Positions 46,341 to 56,816 of a stretch of 64,000 nt of DNA are shown in pieces; the first letter of the stretch is position 1; every line of letters begins with the position of its first letter. The stretch comes from Taxawa tesnikishii (nom. ined.) (taxonomy: Eukaryota > Ascomycota > Dothideomycetes > Dothideales), in assembly GCA_030247885.1 (NCBI GenBank), contig JAPDRO010000006.1, positions 496,001 through 560,000 on the forward strand. The letters are read 5' to 3'. Below the pieces are notes generated by a model, which searched no databases, had not been told where the DNA came from, and saw only the letters and a list, made by a program, of their open reading frames with translations. The position numbers and the translations under genes are program-made.

Positions 46341-47247
46341 AAATGTTGTCCGTGCCGTGTCTTTCGTACGGAGGGTGTGCAGATCGAACAACAAAGGCAA
46401 CAGACAGCCTTGCTGTCTACTTAAGCACACACGTGCAATATTTGACACAAGCGCGACGAAATTGCTGTGCACAAACCAGAAGTTCGATGTTCAAGTCCGA
46501 GGCCTGAACATAAAAGTTGGTACTGCATGAAGGAAGTCTAATCAGAGTGAGGGGCTGAAAGCACATGCTACTACTGAGGAACCAAACCGTACTCCACGGA
46601 CCGTAGTGGCAACCTTTCGTTCTCCTATCGTTCTACTGCATTCGCGATCAAGGACATGGCACCACGTCAGGTGCCAAAAGCTGAATGACCGCACGTGACA
46701 AATCACATGCGTGATGCGCATGGCCATTCCAGTGCGTGGTTGTGATCAGCGAGCGGGTTGCATTGACCATACTTCTGTATGGCTACCGCAATGCCTCTGG
46801 TACAATCTGCTCGATTTGCCAGACCGACCGTTGAGGAGATGGGATTACTACGGACTATGGCGCTTCACTTCACTTTCATGTTGAGTTCCTGTAGATGGTC
46901 GCTACCTCGTTGGTGGTTACTGACACGGAAGTGATTCTGGATGGCCAACGCGCTTGGCGCAGCCTTCCTCGCTCTACGTATACTACATGTTTTCTTTGCG
47001 CTAGCTGAAACACTACATCGTAGAAACCTGAGCATCATGGCACAGAACACTAGACTGAGCCGCCCGAAGTTTCGCTCGGAAGTGGGATGAAAGGGGTATG
47101 GTTGAAGCGAAATCGAAAAACAAAAAACATTATAGACATGGCAAACTGCACTATCAGGCAGGGGTATAATCAATCCATCGACAACTGTCAAGCTCTTGGC
47201 ACATCGCTTCCTTCAGTACAAATCATCGATGTGATGTTATATTTTCC
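46341..47247. other. Convergent intergenic region
   Basis: 3' flanks of the SET and SH3 genes; no gene or repeat recognised. Confidence 0.5.
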
Positions 47248-49335
47248 CTACAATGCCTGGCCGGGGACGGGTTTACGAGCCGGAACACCTCCAGCGGACG
47301 GCAAGACGAGATTGGTCAACGACGGCGTCGAGAAGTTGATGTTGAGCGGTGCTGGTTTGGTCGGGCTCATCTGGCCGGGGGTCATGATCTGACCCATCGA
47401 GTTCGAGCGTCTGCGTGTATTCAGCTGGGGCTTAGGGACCGACATATATGGGCCAGGAGACATTGCGCGTTGTTGGTTTCCGTGAGAACCAGCACGCGGC
47501 GAAGCGTTGGTGAGGGTGCGCGAACGCTGGCGGCCAGCTTGAGTAGGCGGCGATGTGGGTGCACGCTGTTGTGGGCCATGTCCGTTTACGTTTGGCGACA
47601 GAGGCTTGGGCAACATTGGGCTCTGGGGGCCCGGAGAAACGCAACCGTTGGGTGCGGGAGGGTTCGATGGGCGGCACACGTCCGGACCTCCTGATGGGCT
47701 CATAGGATGACCTTGAGCACCCGGAGGACCCTGTGGACGAGGCTTGACGGGCAGCTTGGACAGGCAGGTGCGTGGGACAACACCTTGCTGCGAACGATCC
47801 ATGCGGATACATAGGGCCTGGGAATGTCAGCATTAGCAACAAAGAGAGTTTTCTCAAAATGATGTTATTCACCCAGCCGTCATCGTACTCGTGCAGCATG
47901 CGAACCAGTTGACCGGCGCGAAGCTCCAGCTCGTCGTCCATGGATGGCTTGAAGTCAAGCTGGACACGGTGGACGTTGTTCGGAGGAGCGGCACGCGGGC
48001 TTCCAGCGGCCATGCCGACCATTGGCACGGCAGAAGCGGTCGCAATTTCGGCTTTGGTGGGTGATCCTGGTGCAGAAGGCTGTCTTTGGTGCTGGGCCTC
48101 AGCAGGAGCAACGACCTCTTTCTCGACGACTTCTTTCTCAGCCGAAGCTGGCTCGGCGAAGGGGTTCAGGGTCACAACAGAAGGAGACTCTGGAAGAACA
48201 AGTTGTGGAGGGCTGACGGCGATCTTCTCCTCCGCGGCATGATCGACCATCTCGGCGTGGCTGCCGAACGGGTTGGCTGGGTCATGGACAGGGTTTTGCG
48301 AGGGCCTCCTCTCCCAAGCACTCGTTGGCCTGTCGGCCGGGGCGAGGAACGCATCTGGTCCACTAATCTCTTCAACACCGTCCTTGTCGCTGTTGTGGTG
48401 AAGGGTTGGCAGGAACTGAGTGACTGGGCGGAGACTGAGACGAGGAGCGATGGAAGCAGTGCGCTGAGAGCGAACACTCTCAGCAACACCTCCAGTCATA
48501 AGATTGCTCAGACGGTTTGTCTTCTCAGCAGCGACTGCAGCCCCGGCTGTACCAGCAGCGTTGTCATTGTGTTGCACTGGTTGCTGCACTGGTTGCTTCT
48601 CGTTATCGAGCCGTTGATGGGCTTCCTCATTCTGCTTTCTTTGCGACGGAGTAGGAAGATGGCAGCCGCGGCAACCAGTCCGATGGCTATCAAAACACCA
48701 AAAGCCACTCCGGCCTTGGCGCCCCCACTCATTCCGCTGTCTGTTGAACCTGCCGCGACGGTGGGGGTGGCGGAGGCCGAAGAGGCCACGGCACCATTCG
48801 CGAGCGACGTGCCAACTGCCAGCGTACTCGTAGCACTCGAAGTCGTTTCTGCATCCGCAGCTGGCGTTGTGTATGTAGCGATGCTTGAGGAGGAAGTGGT
48901 TGAGTCGGTGCCGTCGTCAGCAGAGGTGAGCGAGCCGGAAGATTTCGCGGTCGCGGCGCTAACTGTTGCCGAGTTTGTTGAAGTAGTGTGCTTCACGAGT
49001 GTCGTCTGGACGGAACTGGTGGCTGCGCTCGTCGTCTTGGCCGTAGCGGCTTTCTGAGTTCTGGTGGTGGCCTCCTTGCGAGCATCCTCGGTGCTCTTTG
49101 CAGCGATTGAAGAGGTTGAAGCATAAGGTCCGCCGACGGTAACGAAGCCAGCAGTCGCACCGGTGAAGGTTGCTGACGCGGTCACGTAGACGACGGAGAA
49201 GACGGTGGCGACGTCGTCGTCGTCGACTTTCGCTGCGTCCCTGACCAGCAAAGGCGCAGCGTGTTCGTCCATGGTGAGCTGGTCGAGGTTGTGGGTACGT
49301 CGCGCCAGATGGTTATGATGAAGATGGTGGTGCAT
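47248..49335 (-). CDS. Single-pass membrane protein with C-terminal SH3 domain (Fus1-like); one frame break
   Basis: Exons 47873..49335 and 47248..47817, intron 55 bp, about 677 residues. A His-rich N-terminus and a long Ser/Thr/Ala-rich, probably O-glycosylated outer part lead to one membrane segment (GVLIAIGLVAAAAIFLL, ~residue 240) and a basic stop-transfer RRK. The cytosolic part contains DPANPFGSH and TLNPFAEPA, then an SH3 domain (HRVQLDFKPSMDDELELRAG, DDGWALCIRMDRS, GVVPRTCLSK) and a Pro/Ser-rich tail. The architecture is that of fungal surface sensors or cell-fusion scaffolds such as yeast Fus1; the function is inferred. One base is missing in the A runs at 48635-48642, just after the membrane segment. 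Confidence 0.85.
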
Positions 49336-49640
49336 GGTTGCGAGATGTCTCGAGGGCACTAGCTGTTGTGAATCTCCGGAGCGACCAACGGGTGAAGGCC
49401 GAGTTGTGTTGTGTTGTGGTGAGCAATGGGGCAAAGGAATGCGCGGCTGTTTTGGGCCGACGTCGTCCTGGCGCGATCGAAGGAGAGTATAGGGTTAGTG
49501 CTGTGGATGGAAAGAGAGGGACTGGCGCTGGCGTCGATAAAAGAAGGGCGACGGGCAGCGGTTTCTTCTCGTCTCGTGTTCGATTGTAGAGAAGGACGAC
49601 GGGAAACGGCGACGAGAAGAGGGAAAGGGCAAAAAGGATA

Positions 49641-49675
49641 GGAAAGGGAAAGGGAAAGGGAAAGGGAAAGGGAAA
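49641..49675. repeat. (GGAAAG) hexanucleotide array
   Basis: About six perfect copies, 306 bp upstream of the SH3 gene start, in a purine-rich strand. Confidence 0.95.
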
Positions 49676-49927
49676 GACGACTTTGCGGGCTAACGAACGT
49701 AACGAGCCAGGGACAGGGAGATGATGGAGATGAAGCCAGACAACACCGACCGATTGCGCTAATGCCAGGAACGCTCCTTCCTTAGACCTCATTGGCCACG
49801 CGCCTCGGCCCGCGCAGACCCCAATCTCAAAACATCTGCTCTTCTCGCTGCTCCCCCTCCCCTCCCCCGCAAAACAGCCGCAAATAGGACTTCGTTCATC
49901 TCGTCAGCCTCTGCCTGTGCGACCTGC

Positions 49928-50008
49928 CTCATCCTCACTCTCGCCCTCACTCTCACCCTCACCCTGACCCTGACCCTGACCCTGACCCTCACCCTCACTC
50001 CGACCCTC
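49928..50008. repeat. (CCCTGA/CCCTCA) hexanucleotide array
   Basis: About 13 units: CCCTCA and TCCTCA at the edges, CCCTGA in the centre. The unit differs by one base from the common telomere unit CCCTAA, but no true CCCTAA copy is present. Confidence 0.9.
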
Positions 50009-50831
50009 CTACATGCCTTATCACCACATCTCTGCAAGAGCGTGTCGTACCTGTGTTCAACACACGCTGCGTGGCGATACGAACCCCTCGCCCCCTTCAG
50101 CATGGGAAAAGGGGCTACCGGGTCTCTCGGGTCTCTCGGAGCGATCAACGTTCTACCTGTCGCAACCTGAAACGGCCTCCAAACGTCTCCATATTGGACC
50201 CATCGACACGACAACAATGACACCCGGTCCGGAAGATATAACGTTACATCTGCACTGGAATTCACATAAGGGGAAATGAACAATTCTATCCAGTCTTGGA
50301 ATCGCCCCGCCTGGCTGGTCTTCTGCCCGACACGATCCTGCTGTATGCGATACCATGGCGCTCCCACCGCCATACACTTCACGTCATCCAACAGTGACCA
50401 TGCCGTGTCTTGGCTTGTGTTCAACCCGTCTTCGTGTCTCCTTGAGCGGAAGGACGAATTTCATGAGGCTGCCCGGCTTGCGATGAAGTGCGATTCTGTT
50501 GATCCGCATAGTCCACCCAAAGCCGACCTATGGGACAAGGTGAGTTGTCATGATGAGGAACACGGCACCTAGTGTGCCATCCTCGGGGTAGTATTTCATT
50601 AACATTGATGTCATTCTCGTACTCTGTAGCAGCTTGGCTACCCGTAACGCACCATGAACACAAGTGGATATCATCGCCTCGAGCCTCCCAAATTCCATCA
50701 CAAAGCAGAATCACAAAGGTCTGCAGAGGTTCGCCCGATCCCGATCCCAATCCTATTCAATCCTTTCGCGAAACACCAGGCACTCAACGAAGCTGGTTGT
50801 CGCAGCCAAAAGCACAAGAAAACGTGAGCAG

Positions 50832-52854
50832 TTACCTTACCCCAAACTCCGGTTTGCGCGCCATGTTCACGGCCGGCGGCGGCGCATCCGGGTCTGGATA
50901 AGGCAGTCCGGGTCCTCCAGGATATCCACGGCCTGGGTTGCCCATGTTCGTGAACGTGCGTGGACTCTGTGGATACTGAGAATCAGGATAGGGCAGCGGA
51001 GTTTTTGGTGGTAGTGGAGGTGGGCTCTGACGCTGCCCTATATTGCCATCTGCGCCGAAAGGTCGGTAGTCTGATGCGCTGCCGCGAGGGCTTTGGTTAA
51101 GCAAATGCAAAGAGCCATTAGAACGTTGCGGCCCTTGCGGCGATGAAGAATCCGTGCTAGGCCTGTAAGGCAGGTTTTGGTGTTGAGGTGGTGTTGTTGC
51201 GCTATCAACTGGCTGAGGCCACTCATCTGACGAAACGACGGTGTACTTCATATCTGCGATTGAGGGACTGCGTTGGTAGGTTGGAGCCAAGCGTTGAGAC
51301 TGTGATCGGTTGTGAAACAGAGGCGCAGGCATCACGTCCTCATTCGCGGGAAGCTCAACCGCCGTGGGATTCGACGGAGGCGCAACGGTAGGCAGAGCGG
51401 GCTGACTCCAGCGGTTTGTGGGAGTAGTAGTGTTGTCGTCCAGTTCGTACGAGCGCCGGTCCTCAGCCTCATACTCGGCGGCCGCAGAGGACTGGCGTTC
51501 ATGCCGCTCCCAGCGCTTCTTGGCGAAGTGGATTCGTGCCATCTTAGCTGCGGCGTCGTTGTTCTTCGCCTGGACCTCATTTTTGGCCAGGTACATTCTC
51601 GTGCTGGTTGAGATGTCGGAGAGGCGATTCCATTCGTTCATTCCGAACTCTCCTACGCCAACCTCAACGTTCAACCGGTAGTAATTGTCCGGGTTGACGC
51701 CACGCTTGCCGAGGTGCTCGGACAGCATGTATTGATGCGTATCCTCACATCCTTCAATCTTGTTGATTAGTCGTCTTCGCGCTTCAGCGAAGTCGCCCAT
51801 GCCGCTGCTCACGAAGCCTTCCCACCAGAGATGTTGCTGATTGTTTGTTCCCCCTGGACGCTTGCCCGTTCCGATACTGACAAAAACGCCAACCTCTCGT
51901 CCGGGCCACTCATTGCAGACGGCTTCATCTAGGATCTGGGGAGCGGGGTTGTACTTGCCTGCGCCTTCGTCAAGGAATACTGACTGTCCGATTTGGATGG
52001 GCTTGAAAGCCAGTGCAGTAGCTGCAGTGGCGCGACCAGCCTGCCAGATCGTGCAATTAAACTCGGGAGCCGGCTCCTTCCGGGAATCATATGAGCGCAG
52101 CAGCGCTGCAGATCCGTTACGAGGCGTGTTTTTGTACACAGCCGTCACTGCCCTGTTGGGTCTGTCAGCAATGCTCGGATGTTCTGCAGGAGCAGCTAGC
52201 TACTACACACGTCTTCGTCCGGTTCTCGCGCGTGTCGTAGAGCAATGCGTTTGGGTTACCCCACCTAAGAGTGCCGTAGGACGCAGGTGCTCGTGTACTG
52301 ACTGGACTCGCACCTAGCTGACTGTATCTACTCGCGTTGCTGACAGATCGCTCTGGAGCCGACCCTCTGACGCCAGCCGGCGACATGGGTGTCATAGGAG
52401 TCGCGTTCGCCAGGACGTCATTTCCTTCGTCCTCGAAGATTGTGTGTTCCCTGACGCACTCTCTGATGGCTTCCTCCAGCTTGCTCGCCTTGAAGAGCGT
52501 CGACCGATAGGGGATCCCGGCGATGGTCTTGTCCGTCTCGAACACTCTCCGGGTCATGCGGACATAGACGTCTTTGCAGGTCTCGATATCCAGCCGTAAT
52601 CTCCCCAGCATTATGGCAATCAACCCACCGGTGCCCGTTCCAGCTATGAGGTCGAAGTGTTCGCAAGGCTTGGGTATCTCATGTTTCTTGGGCGCTCGTC
52701 CCTCTGTTTCCACGAATGTCCTGTGCATGAGCTCTTGCAGTATGATGAGCATACTGTATCCGCGCACTCCGCCGCCATCCAGAGTCAGGATGCGCAAGGG
52801 CGGTCCCTTGGTTGTGTCCTTCCTCCCCAGCCGAACGAGCGATGCTTGATCCAT
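50832..52854 (-). CDS. Patatin-like phospholipase-family protein lacking the GxSxG serine
   Basis: Exons 52211..52854 and 50832..52152, intron 58 bp, 654 residues. The oxyanion-hole loop is DGGGVRG (26-32). The nucleophile elbow reads AGTGTGGLIA (71-80), so position 74, normally the catalytic serine of GxSxG, is glycine (codon GGC). The partner Asp motif is LDEGAGKYNP (~276). Then comes a domain with WWEGFVSSGMGDF, and a long Pro/Ser/Tyr-rich tail from about residue 400 (PPPLPPKTPLPYPD), likely disordered and possibly SH3-binding. Family members are acyl hydrolases; without the serine this one may be non-catalytic. Similar GTGTG fungal homologues may exist. I place the start at MDQASL, as the open frame upstream is low-complexity. 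Confidence 0.87.
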
Positions 52855-52989
52855 ATTGAACCGTACAAAGCCTGTTTTAGTAGGGTGTTGCGAGAGGCCA
52901 GTAGGCTTTGCGACGCGCAAGATGCGCTGAGGGCGCCAAGTCAAGTAGGTCTTGCCAAGCAGTGCGCAGTGTGCTTGCGACTGCCTGAT

Positions 52990-53032
52990 CTGGTCTGGTC
53001 TGGTCTGGTCTGTTCTGTTCTGTTCTGTTCTG
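52990..53032. repeat. Pentanucleotide array TGGTC then TGTTC
   Basis: Four to five TGGTC-type units followed by four TGTTC-type units; 136 bp upstream of the patatin-like start. Confidence 0.9.
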
Positions 53033-53805
53033 TGTTTGTAGAGAAGTCGATGCGGGGCTGCCGGCTCAATCGTTGTGGTTGGCGAACTGGCGGTGGAAAT
53101 GAGAATGGTTTGTGTTGGTTCGTTTTGTTCGGCGAGAGCGAGGCTGACTGCAGGACTGCAGGACTGCAGGAACGGCAAAGGCGGGCGCGTCGCAGGCAGT
53201 CACTCAGCTTCGTATGCGAGTGCGGGCGGGTAAGTGTTGTTGCTGGTGTGTGACAATGGCGGGGGATGACACATGCGGTGAATGAGACGAGTGATGCACG
53301 AGATGATATATATGGATCGGATCTTGCGGGCTGAGCGAGTGACGGCTACGGGAGCTTGCAAGGTTCGCCTTCTTACTTCTCATGTGATTGTATGGGTACA
53401 TGTACAAGGCAGGCAACGCCATCTTTGCAGTCGGCTGTCAAGGTGAAACGCGTGGGCAGCATCGCTTGGCGGATGGACAGCCACGGCCGATGTGATTGGC
53501 CTTCTTGCAGTGACGTCTCCGTCATCCTCATCCTCACCCTCACCCTCAGCCGACTTTTTGGTCAGTCAACGAGGGCTTGGGGGCTTGGGGGCTTGCTTGG
53601 TGTGTGGCTGTGCAAAACAGGTCCAGGGGACATCGAGGCTTGAGTGGTGAACGAGCTGCAAGCATCAATTCAAGCTTGATTCTGCTCCCTCCTCTCCGCC
53701 TGTGGACCGGCGACCCGACGGCGTGTTCTCCATGCGCGACGAACTTGCAGCGCGTGTGCCGCAGCGACGTGCAACGTTCGGCCACAGCCTCTTCCGATCG
53801 CCTGC

Positions 53806-53842
53806 CCACCACCCACCGCCCACCGCCCACCGCCCACCGACA
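53806..53842. repeat. 7-bp tandem repeat CCCACCG
   Basis: About five copies of CCCACCG or CCCACCA in a row. Confidence 0.85.
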
Positions 53843-54048
53843 CATCTTGTTGATGGCATGTGTCTCTGGCTGCCGGCTTCCGTAGAGACATCGCAGACAC
53901 AAGCGACCACTCCTACCTGCACAAAACGAGGGACGCGCATAGCTTAATCCGCAATGGGCGAAAGGATCCCCTCGGGCAAGCCCCTCCTTGGCCGAACAGG
54001 CTGCGGGGCAGAGACAAGTCCACGTAGAGAGCCGAACTTGCACATATG

Positions 54049-54076
54049 CCAACCAACCAACCAACCAATCAACCGA
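54049..54076. repeat. (CCAA) tetranucleotide array
   Basis: Five perfect CCAA copies followed by degenerate ones, about 170 bp upstream of the MOSC gene start. Confidence 0.9.
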
Positions 54077-54247
54077 CCATTGCTCATCCACTTCGTTCAA
54101 GCAAGTCATTGTTACAACAGCAAAGGACGGATTCCACACTCCACTGCTCTTCCACTGCTTCATCGCCACCTATTTGATCATTGATAGAACGTATACCCCA
54201 TTCTAGGTTCGGCTTTGTTGTCAGCATCCTTCGCAGGAACCACCGAA

Positions 54248-55395
54248 ATGAAGATCACCAAGGTCAGCATGCCTGTTGTGGCCAGCGTTGTTTCGAACCT
54301 CACTTCACGTTAGCTTTACGTATATCCCATCAAGTCATTTCAGCCCACCGAGCTGACCTCGGCCGTGGTATCCAAACACGGCTTCCTGCACGACCGCCGC
54401 TTCATGATCTTGCAGGTCTTAGAAGACGGATCGCTGAAGAATATGCACGTTGCATATTTTCCAGAGATGGTTTTGTTCTACACTGACATCACCATACCTG
54501 AAGACGACAATGCCGGCCATGGCAGGATCACTGTCACTTTCCGGCCGCCAGGGGCCGAGGAGAAGCATCTCGACATCCCATTGACGCATGATACGGCTGG
54601 CTTGGAGACGATCGAAGTCAATATGCATAGGAGCCCAACCAAGGCGTACAACATGGGCGCTGCATACAACGACTGGCTCTCCTCATGCTTCGGTTACAAC
54701 GTGGTCCTGGCGTACTTGGGGAGCATTACCGCTCAGTGCTCATGACGGCTGACCGGAAGCAACAGCCTGCAGATTCCTGGTTTTCTAGCATCACGAGCAG
54801 ACTGCCTACAGCTGTGAGCAACGTCATCGCCCCACATGGGAAAGACGAGATAACGTTTGCCGACTGCGCGCCCTACCTGGTTGTCTCCGAGACTTCTATG
54901 AAAGACGTCTCGAACCGCCTTCCTGATGGCGAAGAAATGGACATCACCAAGTTCCGGCCCAACATCATCGTGTCTGGCGCGGCAGAGGAGTGGGAAGAAG
55001 ACTACTGGGCTGAACTCATGCTGGGAGATGCTAAGCTGCATTGCGTCCAGAATTGCAACCGCTGCCAATCCATCAACATTGATTTCGCGACCGGCAAACT
55101 CGGCACCGGCGAATCTGGAAAGATGCTTAAGAAACTACAAAGCAATCGGAGAGTTGATCCCGGCGCCAAGTACAGTCCAATCTTCGGACGTTATGCATTT
55201 CTGGACGCTGGTAGCCAGGGTATGATGATCGCTGTCGGGGATGAAGTTGAGGTTACTAGGAGGAACGCGGAGCGTACAGTGTTTGGTGAGGAACGTCAGT
55301 TTTTTTTTGGATATGGCTAGTAGCTAACGTAACAAAAAGACTGGCCAGGACTTGGTACTAACCGTACGAGCGGCAACTCTGCCATCTCAGCCTAG
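54248..55395 (+). CDS. MOSC-domain protein (mARC/molybdenum-cofactor type); one frame break
   Basis: Exons 54248..54262 (only 15 bp: MKITK), 54314..55285 and 55340..55395; introns 51 and 54 bp; about 347 residues. The MOSC N-terminal beta-barrel is seen in LYVYPIKSFQPTEL, GFLHDRRFMIL. In the MOSC domain, FRPNIIVSG, WAELMLGD and CVQNCNRCQSINIDFATG are present, with the conserved Cys in NCNRC that binds the molybdenum cofactor in mARC-type enzymes. The end is VFDWPGLGTNRTS. Likely reduces N-hydroxylated compounds or transfers sulfur, by family. One base is missing in the G run 54718-54721, between AYLG and EHYRSVLM; adding one gives exactly 348 codons. Confidence 0.88.
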
Positions 55396-55428
55396 GGAAA
55401 TCCAAACCGTACCTCGTGATAGAACCGA

Positions 55429-56342
55429 TCAGTCAAAACAAGGGCCCTCCTCCTCAGCTTCTGTCTCTCTTGTCGTCGCCCTCCGCGGTTCAGCCGCCCA
55501 CAACTCTTGATTATCGATCAGCAGGTTTTCCGTGGAAATCAACTCCTTCACAAGCGCCGGCATACGACTCCTTGTCGTCCTGACCGCATCCAACATCTCC
55601 ACAATTGCTTGACATGACAAGGCCAGCTTCCTCAATACCAGCTTCAGCTCGTCGGCTCTCTCCCTTACCTCCTTCCCCACCCCTTCTCACCCCTTCGTGC
55701 AAATCCCTCTCCGGCATCTGAGCTGCTAGGGAATCCCATCCTCTGACTCTGCGCGGCAATAGCGACCCGCATATCCGCAAGTCCCTTGTGCAGCTTAGAC
55801 TTGGTGCCAGCGAAGGTCTCGATGATAGGTGGCGGTGGCGCTTTTACGCCCTTGGGGGCTTGGGGTACTGGCCATTCCAGTCCATCTTCTGCGTCCACAG
55901 TACCTCGATGACTTTGGGGAGGCGTACCGTTCGATGGCCTTCATCTCGGATGCGAATGATCGCTCGAAAGGCTCGCAATAGTCGACTGCATGGTGCAGTG
56001 CCCCAGCAAGGTTCTGTGCTGCTGCGCGTAGCGGCAGGCGTTGGTAGCCTGGAGGCGCAGCACTGGCGTAAGCACTGTTACGGTAGGATGACTGTGTCGC
56101 TGCTTGACGACTAAACAAGGCGTCACCAACATCACGCAGGTACGGATCAGGACTCAGGGGCGTTTGTCGAAGAAAGCGGACTCGAAGTCGAGGTCGGAGC
56201 TGGATGCTGTGCGGCGTCGATGCGGTGGTCCAAGAAGACCGGCGCCTGCACGCAGAGCCTGCACTTGCGCAGCCGCGGCGGCGCGGTTCAGGTCTTTGCG
56301 GTTGCGGACCGGAAGAGTGAAGTCCATGTTCCTCATGTGCAT
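55429..56342 (-). CDS. Unidentified protein of about 305 residues; four frame breaks
   Basis: No family recognised. From the ATG at 56342 (MHMRNMDFTLPVRNRKD) the coding signal continues to the TGA at 55429 only by changing frame four times, each time as if one base were missing from a C or G run: 56157-56160, 55916-55919, 55854-55858 and 55680-55683. With these the length is exactly 306 codons. The product has an Ala-rich N-terminus, YLRDVGDALFSRQ, a central segment AIERYASPKVIEVLWTQK and KAPPPPIIETFAGTKSKLHK, a helical part (RERADELKLVLRKLALSCQ), and an acidic end. It may be an adaptor or scaffold. The density of breaks leaves room for a real pseudogene, though there are no stops inside any segment. 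Confidence 0.6.
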
Positions 56343-56816
56343 TGGCTGTATAAAAACGTCTGTAGTGGATGAAGCTGAGTGGAAGTCTAGCGGGAGGACC
56401 AAGAAATAGGAGTGGGAAGCAAACCTGATATAAAGCGCGGCAATCAGGTGCACGTTGAATTGTTTGCTTCAGACCTCGGTGACACTGAAGCCAGCTCGAT
56501 GAATGGTCAGCCAGGGCCATCATGACCCATGCTGCCTGCAGACAGCCGACCCACGTTTGCCTGTGTGGTTGTCAAGGGGTGGCCTGCCGGTAAAACACCC
56601 GACTCTAGCACATTCGGTCTGTTTGCTGGATGCAGTCCACCTCATCCCTCGACAAATGCGTTTCCTCGTCGCTTGTCGAAAGGACTTGGCTTGGAGTTTG
56701 AGGACGCTTCAGTCTGCCCTTCGTTGCCATGCGCACAAAGAATCGGATAAGGTCGCACGCAGCTCAGTCGGAAAGGACATCCCGAAGTGGCTTCTATCTG
56801 TCTTCCAAAGCATCAT

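Larger units (their letters stand above)
49336..50831. other. 1.5 kb intergenic region with two hexanucleotide arrays
   Basis: Upstream region of the SH3 gene and 3' flank of the patatin-like gene. No gene recognised; a 211-codon minus-strand open frame (49789..50424) is partly made of repeat sequence. Confidence 0.5.
52855..54247. other. 1.4 kb divergent intergenic region with simple repeats
   Basis: Lies between the starts of the patatin-like and MOSC genes. It holds short tandem arrays (52990-53032, 53806-53842, 54049-54076) and no recognisable gene. Confidence 0.55.

Noticed and set aside
48086-49057. 323-codon open frame antisense to the SH3 protein gene
   Set aside because: Reverse of the Ser/Thr/Ala-rich region; the sense strand has the membrane segment, SH3 domain and a consistent splice.
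49789-50424. 211-codon minus-strand frame
   Set aside because: Contains a run of Arg-Val from the CCCTGA array and otherwise no recognisable sequence.
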